From contig NC_080063.1 in the NCBI RefSeq assembly GCF_026212465.1, forward strand, positions 7,931,702 to 7,995,701: a stretch of 64,000 nucleotides of DNA. Reading direction: 5' to 3'. Positions within the stretch are counted from its first letter, which is position 1; each line of letters starts with the position of its first letter. Below are positions 46,617 through 59,123 of this stretch, piece by piece. A program made the translations under genes and the position numbers. The notes beneath the pieces are model-generated. The model worked only from the letters and a program-made list of their open reading frames with translations. It ran no database searches and had not been told where the DNA came from. Source of the DNA: Amaranthus tricolor (lineage: Eukaryota > Streptophyta > Magnoliopsida > Caryophyllales > Amaranthaceae).

Positions 46617-47197
46617 TATTTTAATTTATGTTTTCTATTTACATTCGCTTTCTTATAAATGTTTGTAGAATCTTGATGACGACCCACGTGATTAGAGGAA
46701 GGAGTGCAACATTTAGAAAATGGATGATATGGGAGTTAGATTTGTATTTGGACAAAGATTAATTGTGTATTTTGGATTTTAGTGTGTTTGTAACTTGAAT
46801 TTAAGTACTTTAATGTTGTTTGCAGTGTTAGAGTAATTTCTTCCATTGAAGTAAAAATATGTTACTCAAATTAGTTCTAAAGTTTGGTTTTGAAATCATT
46901 ATTAATTTAGATACTTTTAAGTAATTCTTGATGGATTTTAGGAATTTAGACCCTAAGAGTCTAATAAGGATTCAGATTAGGGTCCATATTTGGGTCTATT
47001 TTTTAGACCCTTTAATCTCACTCAAGAAAATAAACTTTTTAGGGTATGATCCTAGACCCTAAGGGTCCAGATCCAAACCCTTAGGGGGTCTGGGTCTGGG
47101 TCTAAATTTTTAGACCCTTAATATTAGGGTCCGGGTCTGGATCCTACCCTAAAATTAAGATTCAGACCCAATTCATATCTATAAATGCCCATCCCTA
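45466..47197 (+). pseudogene. hAT transposase remnant and hAT 3' end
   Basis: Pieces in several frames match the second half of plant hAT transposases: VCEKLEIFYDTTPVFSG, YPTINLFF-like, VASILDPRNNMD, then an open block at 45993-46298 with the dimerisation domain (ELLPEYEEFDVLKWW, YPILRKIAKDILAIP, VASESVFSTGGRVV). In-frame stops precede it. The 3' end after 46930 has many AGACCC / GGGTCT words and finishes TGCCCATCCCTA at 47197, typical of hAT subterminal and terminal repeats. The 5' half is missing at the junction with the Copia piece. Confidence 0.85.
46519..46613. repeat. (TA)n microsatellite
   Basis: Nearly pure TA over about 95 bp, inside a former hAT intron. Confidence 0.95.
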
Positions 47198-49673
47198 GTA
47201 GTGAGTAGTTATTTTAGGAAGTGGGTAATTTAGGGTTTATGTATAGGGCTCAACTAATTGGCTTAGGAAAATTCTTTTGTAGGTTTATGAAGGAGCCCAA
47301 AGTTAAACATTTGACTTTGACTTTAACTTTAACTTTTGAATTCATTATATATATAAGATATTTATCCCTAACATTAGCCCCACGTATATAGGAGAAGAGA
47401 GTGCGACTTACTTAAGTGAAGGATCTTGGTGTACATGTGAAAATAAATGATTGGACCTTTGAAAACAGTATCTCGAAAATATTAATGTTGCGGACTTCTA
47501 TTGTTTTCGACTTTTGATTTTAATTAAAAATTTTTTGCTAAATATTGAATAAAATTATTAAATATACTTTATATCCGCAATAATTAGTCGGTCACAGGTT
47601 AGCTAGAATGTAGTACATGTATTAATCTGTAGCAGTGGGATTCTTGTGTTGATTATCCTTTTGTTTGATAATGGAATAATAAAGTAGAAACCATAATTAT
47701 TTTATCTTAAATCATAAAATGTAAAACAAAAAATAAATTCTCGAACAATGTAATTTCATAGGTTGTTTGTTTGAAACAGGGGTGTTAATTGGATCATGAT
47801 ATTTATCGAAGCATTATAATTGAATATAATTTATATTCGATTTTAAGACTTTAAAAATAAATTTACAATTATATAAAATTCATATGAATATAAAACTTGA
47901 TTTTAAACTAACTAAAAATATTACAAATTTTTAGGAAATAATCTATTAGGTTTGTGTTTGTTTAACAAAAAGTTTTAGAAACTTAGGAGTTAGGAATTTC
48001 CACTTAAATAGAAATGGAAATTTCTATGAAATATATAGAAATTTAAATAATCATGCCCACTTCGTAATTACTCCTTTAGTCACTAACATAGTGCAATAAA
48101 TAATATTTAATGATACAATTGTTAAGTAAAAGGTATGTCACACTAAATTATTATTAGGATAAAATTAAAAGTAAGAAAAATATATAAATAAATTAAAAAA
48201 TAAAGAAAATGATACAGACGAAGCATAACTTGTATCAATTGCAAATTTCAAGGGTGCAATTAATAATATATTCAAAATTAATAATATATTCAAATTTTTA
48301 AGTTAATAATTATGAGAATTTAATTTTTATTGCAAACAAACAACATTCATAGTGATTTCTCCATGAATTAAATAATGGAAGATAAGTTTTCCATTAACCA
48401 CTTTCTAAAAGTAGTCAAGAAAAGCATCACGAGTAATAAAATAGTGGGTGTAAAAGAAATCAGATCCACTTTTCATCCTACTTAATTTTTTTTTTTTATT
48501 ATTTATGTAATACTTTTATGTTTTCTCATTAATCTAGAGCCTTTCCTTTACTCTTACTAATTACTTTTATTAAATATACTATTAGATTTAATTATTATTT
48601 AGTTTATTATGTTATTTTAGTTTTATAATTAATTATACATTTTGCATCATATTCATATTAAATGTCCTATTTAATTCTGCATACTTACCTAAGTATTTCT
48701 GATTATGATCGATTAACTACTATAAAAAGTTGATTAATAAGATTTACATCTGTACAAATTAAATAAAATTTCATATGACTACATACAAGTAGTCGATAAA
48801 TGATGTAAAAAGCAAATTGGACATTTAATTATAAATAAAGAGAGTATAACATATTAGCATAATATATTAATGCTTCAATATAATTTATTTGTTTATAGGT
48901 TAAGAAATAAGACATTTGATACTTCTATAAACTTTTGAGTTTTGATTAGAGGCGTGGATCTATATGTACACAATGGGCTACAAATACATGGTCATAAATT
49001 TTTAATTAACGGCCTATTTTCAAGTTTAAGATTGATATTATTTTAAATTACATTGGAATATAAGTCACAATTATATAAAGTAATGAATTTTTTATGTTTT
49101 TACAGTATTTAATTGAAATATTTAGTATTAAAGTTGATTTTATTATTGAACATCCTAAGTATCACAATAATAAATGTATAATTTTTTTTTTTGAGATGAT
49201 AATAAATGTATAATTTTTTTTGAGATGATAATAAATGCATATTGATGTAGCTGGAATCGATAGTGATAACTGATAAGCGATAAGAAACAAAAGTAAACGA
49301 CCGTTACTAATTGCAGTCAAACCTCTTGTTTGTCTCATTGTCTGTTTATGTTTAATTTCTATACAGCAAGCCAGCTCGTGAAATCGTCGGTAAATCATAT
49401 TTTAAATATTATGGCGGTATTTAAAATAGACTCAATACTTCGAAATGCATCCGACATTAAAATTGGATTTGACTTTGGCTTGGTTTGAAAACTAAATCAA
49501 AACTATGTAAAAATCAATATGAAGACAAAACCTAATTTTAAACCTACTCGAAACATCCGATCTGAAATTGACCCGATGATCCGAATAAACATCACTACAC
49601 GACACATTTTGGATAGTGTGAGTCTTGGATCCTAAAATAAAAATTAATGCTTTTTATATTTATATAGTATGCG
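47198..49673. other. Intergenic stretch
   Basis: AT-rich with no supported gene. A TAAATGTATAATTTTTTTT-type unit is repeated near 49170 and 49203. Confidence 0.45.
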
Positions 49674-51771
49674 TAGAGCTATTCAAAACAAACCCGACCC
49701 GAAAATCCGACCCGGAATCGAAAATTATCCGACCCGAAAAAATGTAAGTTTTTTAAGTTTACCGAACCGCAATTACCCGAACCGATACTTCACTCGAACC
49801 GTTTGATAACCGAAAAGGGCAAAATCGAACTCGAACTGCAACCGAATTTTATAACCGACATATAAACCTTAACCGATGTTACCCGAACTGAACAGTGATC
49901 GACCCGAGTCAAATCCGACCCGAATTATGCACGTAACCGAATGCAACCTGACTAAAACCGATTAAGATCGAATTATTTTTAACCCGAACTGATACAAACC
50001 CGAATCGATTATTAATCGAACTGTTTTTAACCCGAACTGATACCAACCCGAACCGATTGTTAATCGAACTGTTATAAATCCGAATCAATTTTTTCACCTA
50101 ATTTTAGCAAATTAAGTCCAATTTCAGTTTTCTAATTATACATCCACCAAATATAAATATACAAATATTAAGTTTTTAACCCCAAAAATTTACATCCATT
50201 ACTTATACATCCACCAAATTAACATATACAAATATCAAGTTTTTTACCCCAAAAATTTACATCCATCACTTATAAATCCACCTAATGTAAATATACAAAT
50301 ATAAAGTTTTTAACCCCAAACTTTTACTCACCTACAAATATCATATCCATATAGCCAACTTCGGGTTGTGATCAAAGTCTCGGCACTCTCCAGTAGTAAG
50401 GAAGCTCTCCATTTTGTTAGTATCCTACTTCCCAAGCTAAAACTCGACTCGGAAGCAACAGTAGTAATTGGAATACTTAACAAATCTCTTGTCATACTTG
50501 CATACTTAAGTAATCCTAAAACCCTGCCGAGTTAGCATACAGTTACAAAATTAGTTATAATTTTTTTAATTAGACTTTAATCGGTTGGGCGACCGACTGT
50601 TACATTTATACTTTCAAAGTGGTTGAATTTAATTGATAGAGTTAATTTCTTGAAGATATTAAGTCATTTTTGCTTTCCAAAATTATTAAATTTGGACACT
50701 GAGCGATTGTCCTTTAAACTTATCCCAGGAACTGGTTTTGCAAATTAAATAACCTCTACGTATTATTATATTGTAAAATTCAATATTTTTCATTTTATAA
50801 TTCACTAGCCTTAATCACTAATGGATACTTGATTTAAAAATTTAAAATCCCAAATCGAAAAAATAATGTCGAGGCGCTCTTTCTTCCCACTTAATTTTCC
50901 AAGCACTAAAAAAAACTCCAAATTATCCATTTGCCACGTCATTGATCCTCAATAAAGTAAAACAGCCAATAATATTGCCACGCCTGTCAATGACATAGAG
51001 CGTGAAGCATCTTCCTCTTTAAAATTTTAATATCAACCGTCCGATTATCATACAAAGTTGAACAAAATCAATGTAGGAAAAATGCCACTTCATCAATCCG
51101 TGTCCTTTCGTATATCTTCCAACAAAATCAACATTTTCTGCCCTATAATTATAGACCTGAAATCATTATGTTTCATTGCAATCTACAATTCTGATAACCA
51201 GACACTAATCCTTCAAATCTCAAAAGGGCATTACTATTTGTTCAAAACCCGTTTTTTGCGGATCAGGTTTTTTGGGTTTAGCGGGTCGGGTTCATAATTG
51301 ACAGTTCTACTAATAAGTAATAGCATTGAGTTAACTGTAAATGATAATATGTAACTGTAACTATAACTCTATAAACTAATTGAAATAAATTGATCTGCCA
51401 TAAAATGAGCATACATCAATTAAAAACCTGACTATTAACTTATTTCGATATTGACCCGATCAATAGTTATCCGTAACAGATAACTACTCGAAAAATAAAG
51501 CTCGAACCCGATCTGTACCCGAAAAAACCGAACCAATTAGTAATCGATGACAACCCGAGACCGATTGACACTCGACACGAACTTCAACCGACACCGAACT
51601 GATGCTAACCCGATAGCTTGAATAACCGATCTCCAACCGAACCGTGACTAACCGAGTCGACCCGAGTGTGACCCATTGTAACACACAGCCGAAAAATAAC
51701 CGATTCGAAATGCAACCGAACCGAATAACACCCGTTTGAAACCGACCCGATCAACCGAATGAACACCTCTA
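49674..51771. mobile_element. hAT-type element, 2.1 kb, TSD AGTATGCG
   Basis: A perfect 8-bp duplication AGTATGCG (49666-49673 and 51772-51779) flanks ends TAGAGCTATTCAAAA and TGAACACCTCTA. The terminal 400 bp on each side is dense in CCGAACC, ACCCGA and AACCGA words. The middle (50100-51400) differs from the other two copies and has no transposase I can find. It may be a filler or an older insertion. Confidence 0.88.
50138..50330. repeat. 67-bp tandem repeat, about 2.8 copies
   Basis: CATCCACC-type starts at 50141 and 50208 and AATCCACC at 50275, each followed by TATACAAATAT and TTTACCCCAAA. Confidence 0.85.
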
Positions 51772-51800
51772 AGTATGCGTTGAGCAAGTTCTAGTAGATA

Positions 51801-52006
51801 CTCTTCTATTCAATTCAATTTACCTTATTTTCTATTTAAGTTCGTCCTAATGAATTTAAATAAATTTTATTTTAAGATAGGATTTCATTACTTATACTCT
51901 TTATATTTTCCTATATTTCTAAGTATTCTACTATTTTAGTCCACTATATTTAATTTTATAGTTTCATGCTAAAATAAAATAAGACTAAATCAATGAAAAA
52001 TAGGAG
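51801..52006. mobile_element. Stowaway-like MITE
   Basis: Flanked by TA. Ends CTCTTCTATTCAATTCAA and (reverse complement) CTCCTATTTTTCATTG. The termini are diverged. Confidence 0.55.
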
Positions 52007-52290
52007 TATTTCTTTTTACTATTTCGATGAATTTTGCATCTACACAGATGCTAATAATAATCATTTTATGTGAATAATAAAATTTATAATATCAATCAAA
52101 TGACGCACATAACTTTTACATAAGTTTGAATATTTTATTTTTTATTTATTATCAAGGACTCTTATAAAAATGTAATGTAAGACACTTAACAACATTAGAA
52201 TAATAGAAACATCAAATAATATACTTTTATTTGAATTTTAATGTTAATTAAGTTATTCGGCCCCCATAGACTATCATAAAACAAAAAGAT

Positions 52291-52464
52291 AAATTTTTTA
52301 TTAAGCCGTCTCACCGTAAGATGGAGCCATATAAGCAGTCCAAATTATTTATATTAAAAATATTTAAAACTACATCTAACCTATTTTAATTTTTTTTAAT
52401 AAATTAAAATTAGGCCAACCCATATTAAGCTTTCTCACGATGAGACGGTCTTAATAAAGAATTT
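52291..52464. mobile_element. Small fold-back MITE
   Basis: Inverted ends of about 30 bp: AAATTTTTTATTAAGCCGTC at the left and (reverse complement) AAATTCTTTATTAAGACCGT at the right, each followed by CTCA-CGT-AG. No clear duplication. Confidence 0.55.
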
Positions 52465-52693
52465 GGCTTTGTAATTTATCTTTGATTAATGCTAAAATTA
52501 AACATTATTTGTCATACATTTTTAACATAGTATACTCCCTCATTTTCTTTTTGTTTTTCTACTTTCTAATTTTTCAATTTAGGAGAGATAAATTTAAATA
52601 AAATTTTTTGAGGTATATTTAATTTTTAATATTTTTTATGTTGTGTATATAGAGATATTAAGACTTAAAATTAACTTTGATAAACGTGTAAAA

Positions 52694-53831
52694 TGTTGAG
52701 AAATAAAAGAAAATATGGTACGTAGGGTAATACACGTAAAACTACGACATTGTTTTTCCACTTCTTGTTTCTTGTATCAATGAAAAATTACAAAGAGATT
52801 TAATAGGGATACAAATAACTAATTTTCCTAAAAATAAACCTCTAACTTAGTGCCAGTAGAAAGTTAGATAACCCACTGACACACTACTACTAATAACTTA
52901 CTAAAAAACAACTAACTCCTAAGTAATTGCTATTTTAATTTTGAATTAAATCTCAAAACTCTTCCTTGATTTCAAAATTTTTTTTATTTTCATTGAGCAT
53001 CTATCTCCATTAGTTTTAAAACATTTCTCTTCCTACCGCAACACACTTCTCTTCATTATAAATTTTCCTTTGCTAATGCACATATCACCAAACATCCATG
53101 GAGCAATTCTCCCCAAAAGCTCGTGAATCACTTTTTATCGATCACCAAACTTGTTCATGCACGTAATCATCAAACCTTGAAATTTTTAGAGCACTTCTCT
53201 CCATTATTCATTGATGTACATCTTATTAACCTCATAGTTATGTTGATGCACATTATCACCAACTACAGATTCTTTAGAACACTTCTCTCTATGATGCACA
53301 TTATCACCAAAATTTCTATAATAGATTTTCTTCCATGACCACTTGTGTCATTGTGTCTTTCTCATCATCGGTTTTTTTCTTTCTTTGATGCACTTCTCAT
53401 CAATCGTCACCTTTGTTGATACATTTCTCACCAACTTTTACCCTTTTTAAAATTTTTTTTATGTACTTTTCAACCACTTCCTATTCATAGAGCACTTCAA
53501 TCTCTCTTTCCTTCTTTAATTTCATTTCACAAGCTCGGATCAACTTGACTTTGATACCACTATGTTGGAAAAAATTAAACAAAGTATGCTAGAGTGATAA
53601 ACGTAAAATTACTACATTGTTTTTCCATTTCTTGTTTCTTATATTAATGAAAAGCTACAGAGGGTTTTAAATAGAGATGCAAAGAACTAAATTTCCTAGA
53701 ACTAAGCCACTAACTTAATGCAATATGTGAAAAGTTAAATAACCTGCTAATCCACTACTACTAATAACTTACATAAAATAATAACTCCTAAATAATACTC
53801 TGCTATTATATTTTTGAATCAAATCTCAACA
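52694..53831 (-). mobile_element. Small non-coding LTR retrotransposon, 1138 bp, TSD TAAAA
   Basis: Direct repeats of about 265 bp (52694-52957 and 53563-53831), starting TGTTG, the right one ending CAACA, are flanked by TAAAA on both sides (52689-52693 and 53832-53836). On the minus strand a GTGGTATCAAAGTC-type primer-binding site lies just inside the right-hand LTR (near 53560-53545), so this is the 5' LTR. The roughly 600-bp interior, rich in CACTTCTC words, has no coding frame I trust. It would need proteins from another element. Confidence 0.85.
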
Positions 53832-55204
53832 TAAAAAGTAAAGTGGAATAAAAATTTTTTTATGTCATTATGATGTTTTTTTATCCTAATTAATTTGTTA
53901 GTATTATTATTGACTTTTATATCATGAAAACCATTTATTTCTTTCACTACAATAAAATTAACTTTTAATAACATATATTTAGTGACATTGAAAATTATGT
54001 CACTAATTTATATTTTTAGTATTATAATTGTTAATTTTTATTTTGAAATCTAGTATAAAGTGACATTGAGGCATTAGCAACCATTTAATTATAAATTGGA
54101 AATATATAAAGACTTTTATTTTTTTTTTGTTTATTGTGGACTTTGAAACGTATAAAATAAATAATAGCTATTTTTGTGAGAGACTGTCTCTCAAATAGAT
54201 GACATCAAAATAAGAAACTCAAATTCTTATTTATCTCTTTAATTTGTATTATTTGAGATATTTAATCCATATATCTAATGCGTCTCTCAAAAAGACCGTA
54301 CAACAAGATTAAATTAAAAAATGCACAACAAATTATGTATCTTTAATATTTTAACATAACTTAACTTTTTGATATCAAATTGATAATCTATTATTAAAAA
54401 CACTAATTTTAAAATTAGGTACACAATACCAAATTCACTCATAACATATATAATACAATAAAAAAAAGTATAGATCCAAATTAATAATATAATTAAACTT
54501 CAAGTATATAGTCATAATAAAATAATCATATACATATTATAATCCAGGAAATTTTGTGCCACGTCGAATTCATATACAACACAATTTGCCGCTCAAATTT
54601 ATACAATTTTCATTTTCATGTCTTTTTTACATTAAAACTCTTAAATATCAATTAAATTTAATTACATTGAAACTCTTAGTGTTCATCAATTTAATTAATC
54701 TTTATTTGTATCATATGCTATAAAATAAAACTCTTTGTCTTCTAAAATAAATTATACTGAAGATGAAAAGGCAAAATTTTAAGATTTTTTGTTAGTGTCA
54801 CATATAAATCTTGCCTTATTTATATGATTGAATTTCAAAGTCTTCATTTAGTGCATCCCACATACTTAAGAAAGAGTAATGGTGTTTTAAGAGTTGAGTT
54901 TATTGATTATTTCAATTAGTATGAAAATTTAGATAAAACGGGAGAAATATATGGGTTTTTGTTTCGTTGCTATGTGAATATGCAATTTAATCTCATGAAT
55001 TTTATGGGTGTAGATATTGATGAAGATGATGTTTAAAAAATTTTTGAAGAGTTGAGTGGAGATGAAATGGAAGCAAAGAGAAAGAAGATATTGATGAAGA
55101 TGATGTTTAATTTGTTTTCATGTTGACATGTTGTGTAATTATGGATATCATAATAATTAAATATATGTTGTTATGATGAAGATCAAGTTTAGTAAGCATA
55201 TGAG
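53832..55204. other. Intergenic stretch
   Basis: No supported gene. GATGAAGATGATGTTTAA occurs twice (about 55018 and 55092), the only clear local repeat. The second follows an acidic, coding-like patch too short to call. Confidence 0.4.
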
Positions 55205-56173
55205 TAGAGCTGTTCAAAAGTGATTCGACTCGAAAATCCGAACCGAAACTGAAAGTAAACCGACCCGAAAATGTGTTCTTTTTTTTTTGGTTTATCGAAC
55301 CGACAGTACCCGAACCGGTTGACAACCGAAAGTGGGAAAGATGAATCCGAGCTGTAACCGATTTTTGTAACCGACACATAACCGTTAACCGAGATTACCT
55401 GAACCTAATAATGACCGACCCGAGTCATATCCGACCCGAATCATGCTCGAAACCGAATTCTATCCGGCTAAAACCGACTTAACCCAAACGAATTTTAAAT
55501 CGAACTGCTGTAAACTTGAACCAATTTTTAACATAGAAGTATGATAGACTCATATTCAATCATCTTATTTGTTAAACTAATAAAGTGTTAGATATTTTAA
55601 TAAATTAAATTTTATAAATACATGGTTTCCTATATTTAGAGTTAATAATCAATGGTCAATGTTTATTTAACCACTTTTAATCAAATTAGATGAATATTGA
55701 TAGAACTTTATAATTTTAATTTTCGGACAAACAAGTAAAAGTAACAAAATAATAATGATTACTAATTAATTTGCATTTTAACTATTTTGCTTTAAGTAAA
55801 GGGAATCTTGTCATCAATTAAAAATTGGCTAACAACTTAATTTAATATTGATTCGATCGATAGTAATTAGTAATTCATAGCTGAATTTGCTTTTAAAAAA
55901 AACTCGAACCCGATCTGTACTCGACAAAACCGAACCAATTAGTAATCGATGATAACCTGAGACCGATTGACACTCGACACGAACTTCAACTGACACTGAA
56001 CTGATGCTAACCCGATAGCTTGAATAACCGATCTCCAACAGAACCGTTACTAACCGACTCGACCCGAGTGTGACCCGTTGTAACACACAGCCGAAAAATA
56101 ACCGACCCGAAATGCAACCGAATCGAATGACACCCGTCCGAAACCGACCCGATCACCCGAATGAACACCTCTA
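55205..56173. mobile_element. hAT-type element, 969 bp, TSD CATATGAG
   Basis: A perfect 8-bp duplication CATATGAG (55197-55204, 56174-56181). Ends TAGAGCTGTTCAAAA and TGAACACCTCTA. Collinear with 34499-35455 across nearly its whole length, including the AT-rich centre. No transposase. Confidence 0.92.
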
Positions 56174-56783
56174 CATATGAGTAGCTTTTATTTTAAATAT
56201 CACTTCTTTTCAAGGGTTAGTAAATATTTTTGATTAAAAATGCTAATATTAAGTTATTTGATAAACTTAACACAAATTAAAAATATTTTGTATTGTAATT
56301 AGTTGATATTTTTTTTGATTATGTTAAAATTTTATAGATATAATTGTTCAAAATAATATTTGTATTAATTTAACAATAATTTCTAAACTAATATTATATT
56401 TTTTTATAAAATAATTCTATAATCACGTATATAGCACCAATAAATACCTCAAAAGAGTATGATCCAAATAACAAAATAATTGATACTAATAAAGAAACTA
56501 AATTTGCATGACCAAATCTAATGAAATATAAGAGCAATTGAACAAATGAGCTTTGCGCTAATTTCTATCTCTTCAATAAATCTGTATACTAATAGAAGTT
56601 TTGAGCGCAACCAAACTTATATTGGACCATAATAACATTCATATAATTACAAATGTTAAAATATAAATTATTGTGAGAGATGGTTTCTTTGCAAAATCAT
56701 TTCTAATTAGAGCGACCATAAAGAAAAATGTAGAGTAAGGGTAAACATTAACTTTTAATGGACTAGGCATAAGAGACGTCTCT
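56174..56783. other. Intergenic stretch
   Basis: AT-rich with no feature I can support. Confidence 0.4.
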
Positions 56784-56829
56784 CACATTACAAAAAATAC
56801 AACTTAGCGACTGAAACCCACCGACTAAC

Positions 56830-57248
56830 TCCAAACAGTCTGATAATATACTATTAATGCACTAATACAAGTATAATAATGCTCTAATACGAATAATAAC
56901 ATACAAATGCAACTAACAATATACTAATACTATATGACAACTAATAATACATTAATACGACGAATAATGCACCAATACGATAAAACTAAAAATATACTAA
57001 CATTACAATAATATGACTAATTATATTAATACGACTAATACCATGCTAATACGACTAATAATATACAAAAACTACACTAATGCAACTAATAATATACTAA
57101 TAATGCACTAATACGAGTAATAATATATTAATACAACTAATAATATAATATCAATACACTAATACAATAACTAATAATAAACTAATGCGACTAATTATAA
57201 TACTAATACTAATAATAATACACTAATTATAATACAATAATAATAATA
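56830..57248. repeat. Degenerate minisatellite of ACTAATA-C-A/G words
   Basis: Irregular tandem runs of ACTAATACGACTAATAATAC-like words of about 10-20 bp; a short continuation lies at 61467-61495 beyond the inner CACTA element. Confidence 0.75.
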
Positions 57249-58659
57249 CACTACAAGAAAACTTGTTTTTAGCAATAGAAAAAGTCGTTGCTAAAAACCT
57301 GATTTCGTTGCTAAAAATGCTTTTTGCAACGAATTCCATTGTTGCGGGTACAGTCGTAGCTAAAGGTTTTAGCAACGACTATGGTAGTTGCAAAAGGTAT
57401 CTGTTTTTTGCAACGAGATCTATTGTTGCAAAAGAAGTATCGTTGCAATTCCTTCCAACGTTTTTAGCAATAAAAAAGCTCGTTGCCAAATTTTCTGCAT
57501 TTTTAGCTACAACTGTTTTCGTTGTTAAATATATGTTTTTCACAACAATTCAAGTTGTTGCAATACATGATAGTCAATCTTTTGCAACGACTTTACTGTA
57601 GGGAAAACAATTAAGTAAATTTGTTATTAATGTTTTTAGCAACAACTATTACCGTTGCAAAAAATGTACACATTTTTCGCAACGACTTTGTTATCTTCTA
57701 AAACAATCTACAATCTATATATAAACTAGACAATTAAAATAATAAATAATTTATAACCAACTAAATTAATATCACCGATTATCATTATATATTAATTTGT
57801 ATCCCAAAATATCACACGTCCCAAATATTATCGTGTCTCAAAAATACACGTAATTCATATACATGTAACGTATAACCAATTTTCCGAAATAATTCTCCTA
57901 CCATATACAAGTTTTCATGTAAAAATTTACAAGTGATAGGCACTTTGCATTCTCAATCTCCATAGTTGATGCTTCAATTTCATCTGCTTCCATTGAATCT
58001 AACACCTCCGTTTGTATTGAATCTGCAAAATAAGCAAAACATCCATTCAAAACTCTCCAAGCAATAAACATGTAAAGTACTTTGTTGAAGCCCCGCCTTT
58101 CAAACTAACCCATGAAACTAATGACCTGTAAGAGAGCTCAAATGGTCTTAACTTATTAGCTACCTCATATTCTATTATTTTTTTAGTCTTATTTTGGACA
58201 AACTCGAAAAGAGAACAGCAAACATACACCAATACAGAATTATGGATCCCACTATATGCAGCACATAAGCATAGTACATAACTCATGAAATAACGTACTT
58301 AATTAGCTACCTCGTATTCTAATACTTTTCGTCTTATTTTGAATAAACTCAAGAAGAGAACAACAAACATACACCAATATAGAATTACGGATCCCACTAT
58401 ATGCAGCATAGTACTTACCTTATGATATAACATACAAATCAACTTGAATAAACATTACCAGCTTCAATTTGAAAAGAACAATATAATTTCAATGCTCAAA
58501 CATTACCAGCTTCCACCTCTTCTCTTCAACCGATGTCCAAGACGATAAGCAACCCGAAAACAAGCAATACATATTTACAAGCACGAAAGTGTTCAAGTTT
58601 TACATTTGCTCTAGAAATATTATAAGAAAGGAACCAGAATTTGGAATTAGCTAACTAAC

Positions 58660-59123
58660 CTGTCATGAGCTGCATTGCCTTTAGAACCTTAGTATCAGGT
58701 GTGACAGTAATGAGTTTGTTCTACGAGCACACAATACGTTCAGTAAGAGGACATGAAAGAGTTTAATTAGACTCAAAGGCAACCATATTTAACGAAAGTG
58801 TAGACAGAGTCCCGAATATATTTCGATGTGAATAATTCATTTGCATAGTAATGCAAGTTTTTCAGGAAAATATATTTCAATTAAAATGACAGCTAATAAT
58901 GGTTTATATGTTAAGAGTGACAGCTAATAATGGTTGTTCCTATACGTTACATAACGGGGTTTTGCGATTCGGTAGGCTCAAGAACTGTTATAAACTGGTC
59001 ATTATGTAACGGAACGACCTCTTTATATTCCCGATGAGGTGTGACATACCTGTTCAGTCATGATGTCACCAACTTTGGTGGATTTTGAGGATCTTCCTTG
59101 TACAATGATTTTTCTTAGATAAT
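58660..59123 (-). pseudogene. Two captured exons of a CBSX3-like gene
   Basis: Exon 59123-59050 encodes (D)YLRKIIVQGRSSKSTKVGD and IMTEQ; exon 58720-58660 encodes NKLITVTPDTKVLKAMQLMT. They match adjacent parts of plant CBSX3, a mitochondrial protein with paired CBS domains that regulates thioredoxin-o. Splice borders are intact (TTGCAG|AT, CAG|GTATGT, CGTAG|AAC, ACAG|GTTAG) and the join is in phase. No exon for the N-terminal CBS half or the C-terminal IRHIPV block is visible, so it encodes only about 45 residues and cannot be functional. It lies wholly inside the CACTA element. Confidence 0.88.

Noticed and set aside
55205..55379. Minus-strand frames of 62-90 codons in CCGAACC-rich DNA
   Set aside because: The same frames recur in each hAT copy because of the CCGAACC/ACCCGA words; they are terminal repeat DNA.
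57263..57601. Open frame of 112 codons with FLAIEKVVAKN-type repeats
   Set aside because: It is translation of the GCAACGA/TTTTAGC subterminal array of the CACTA element, not a protein gene.
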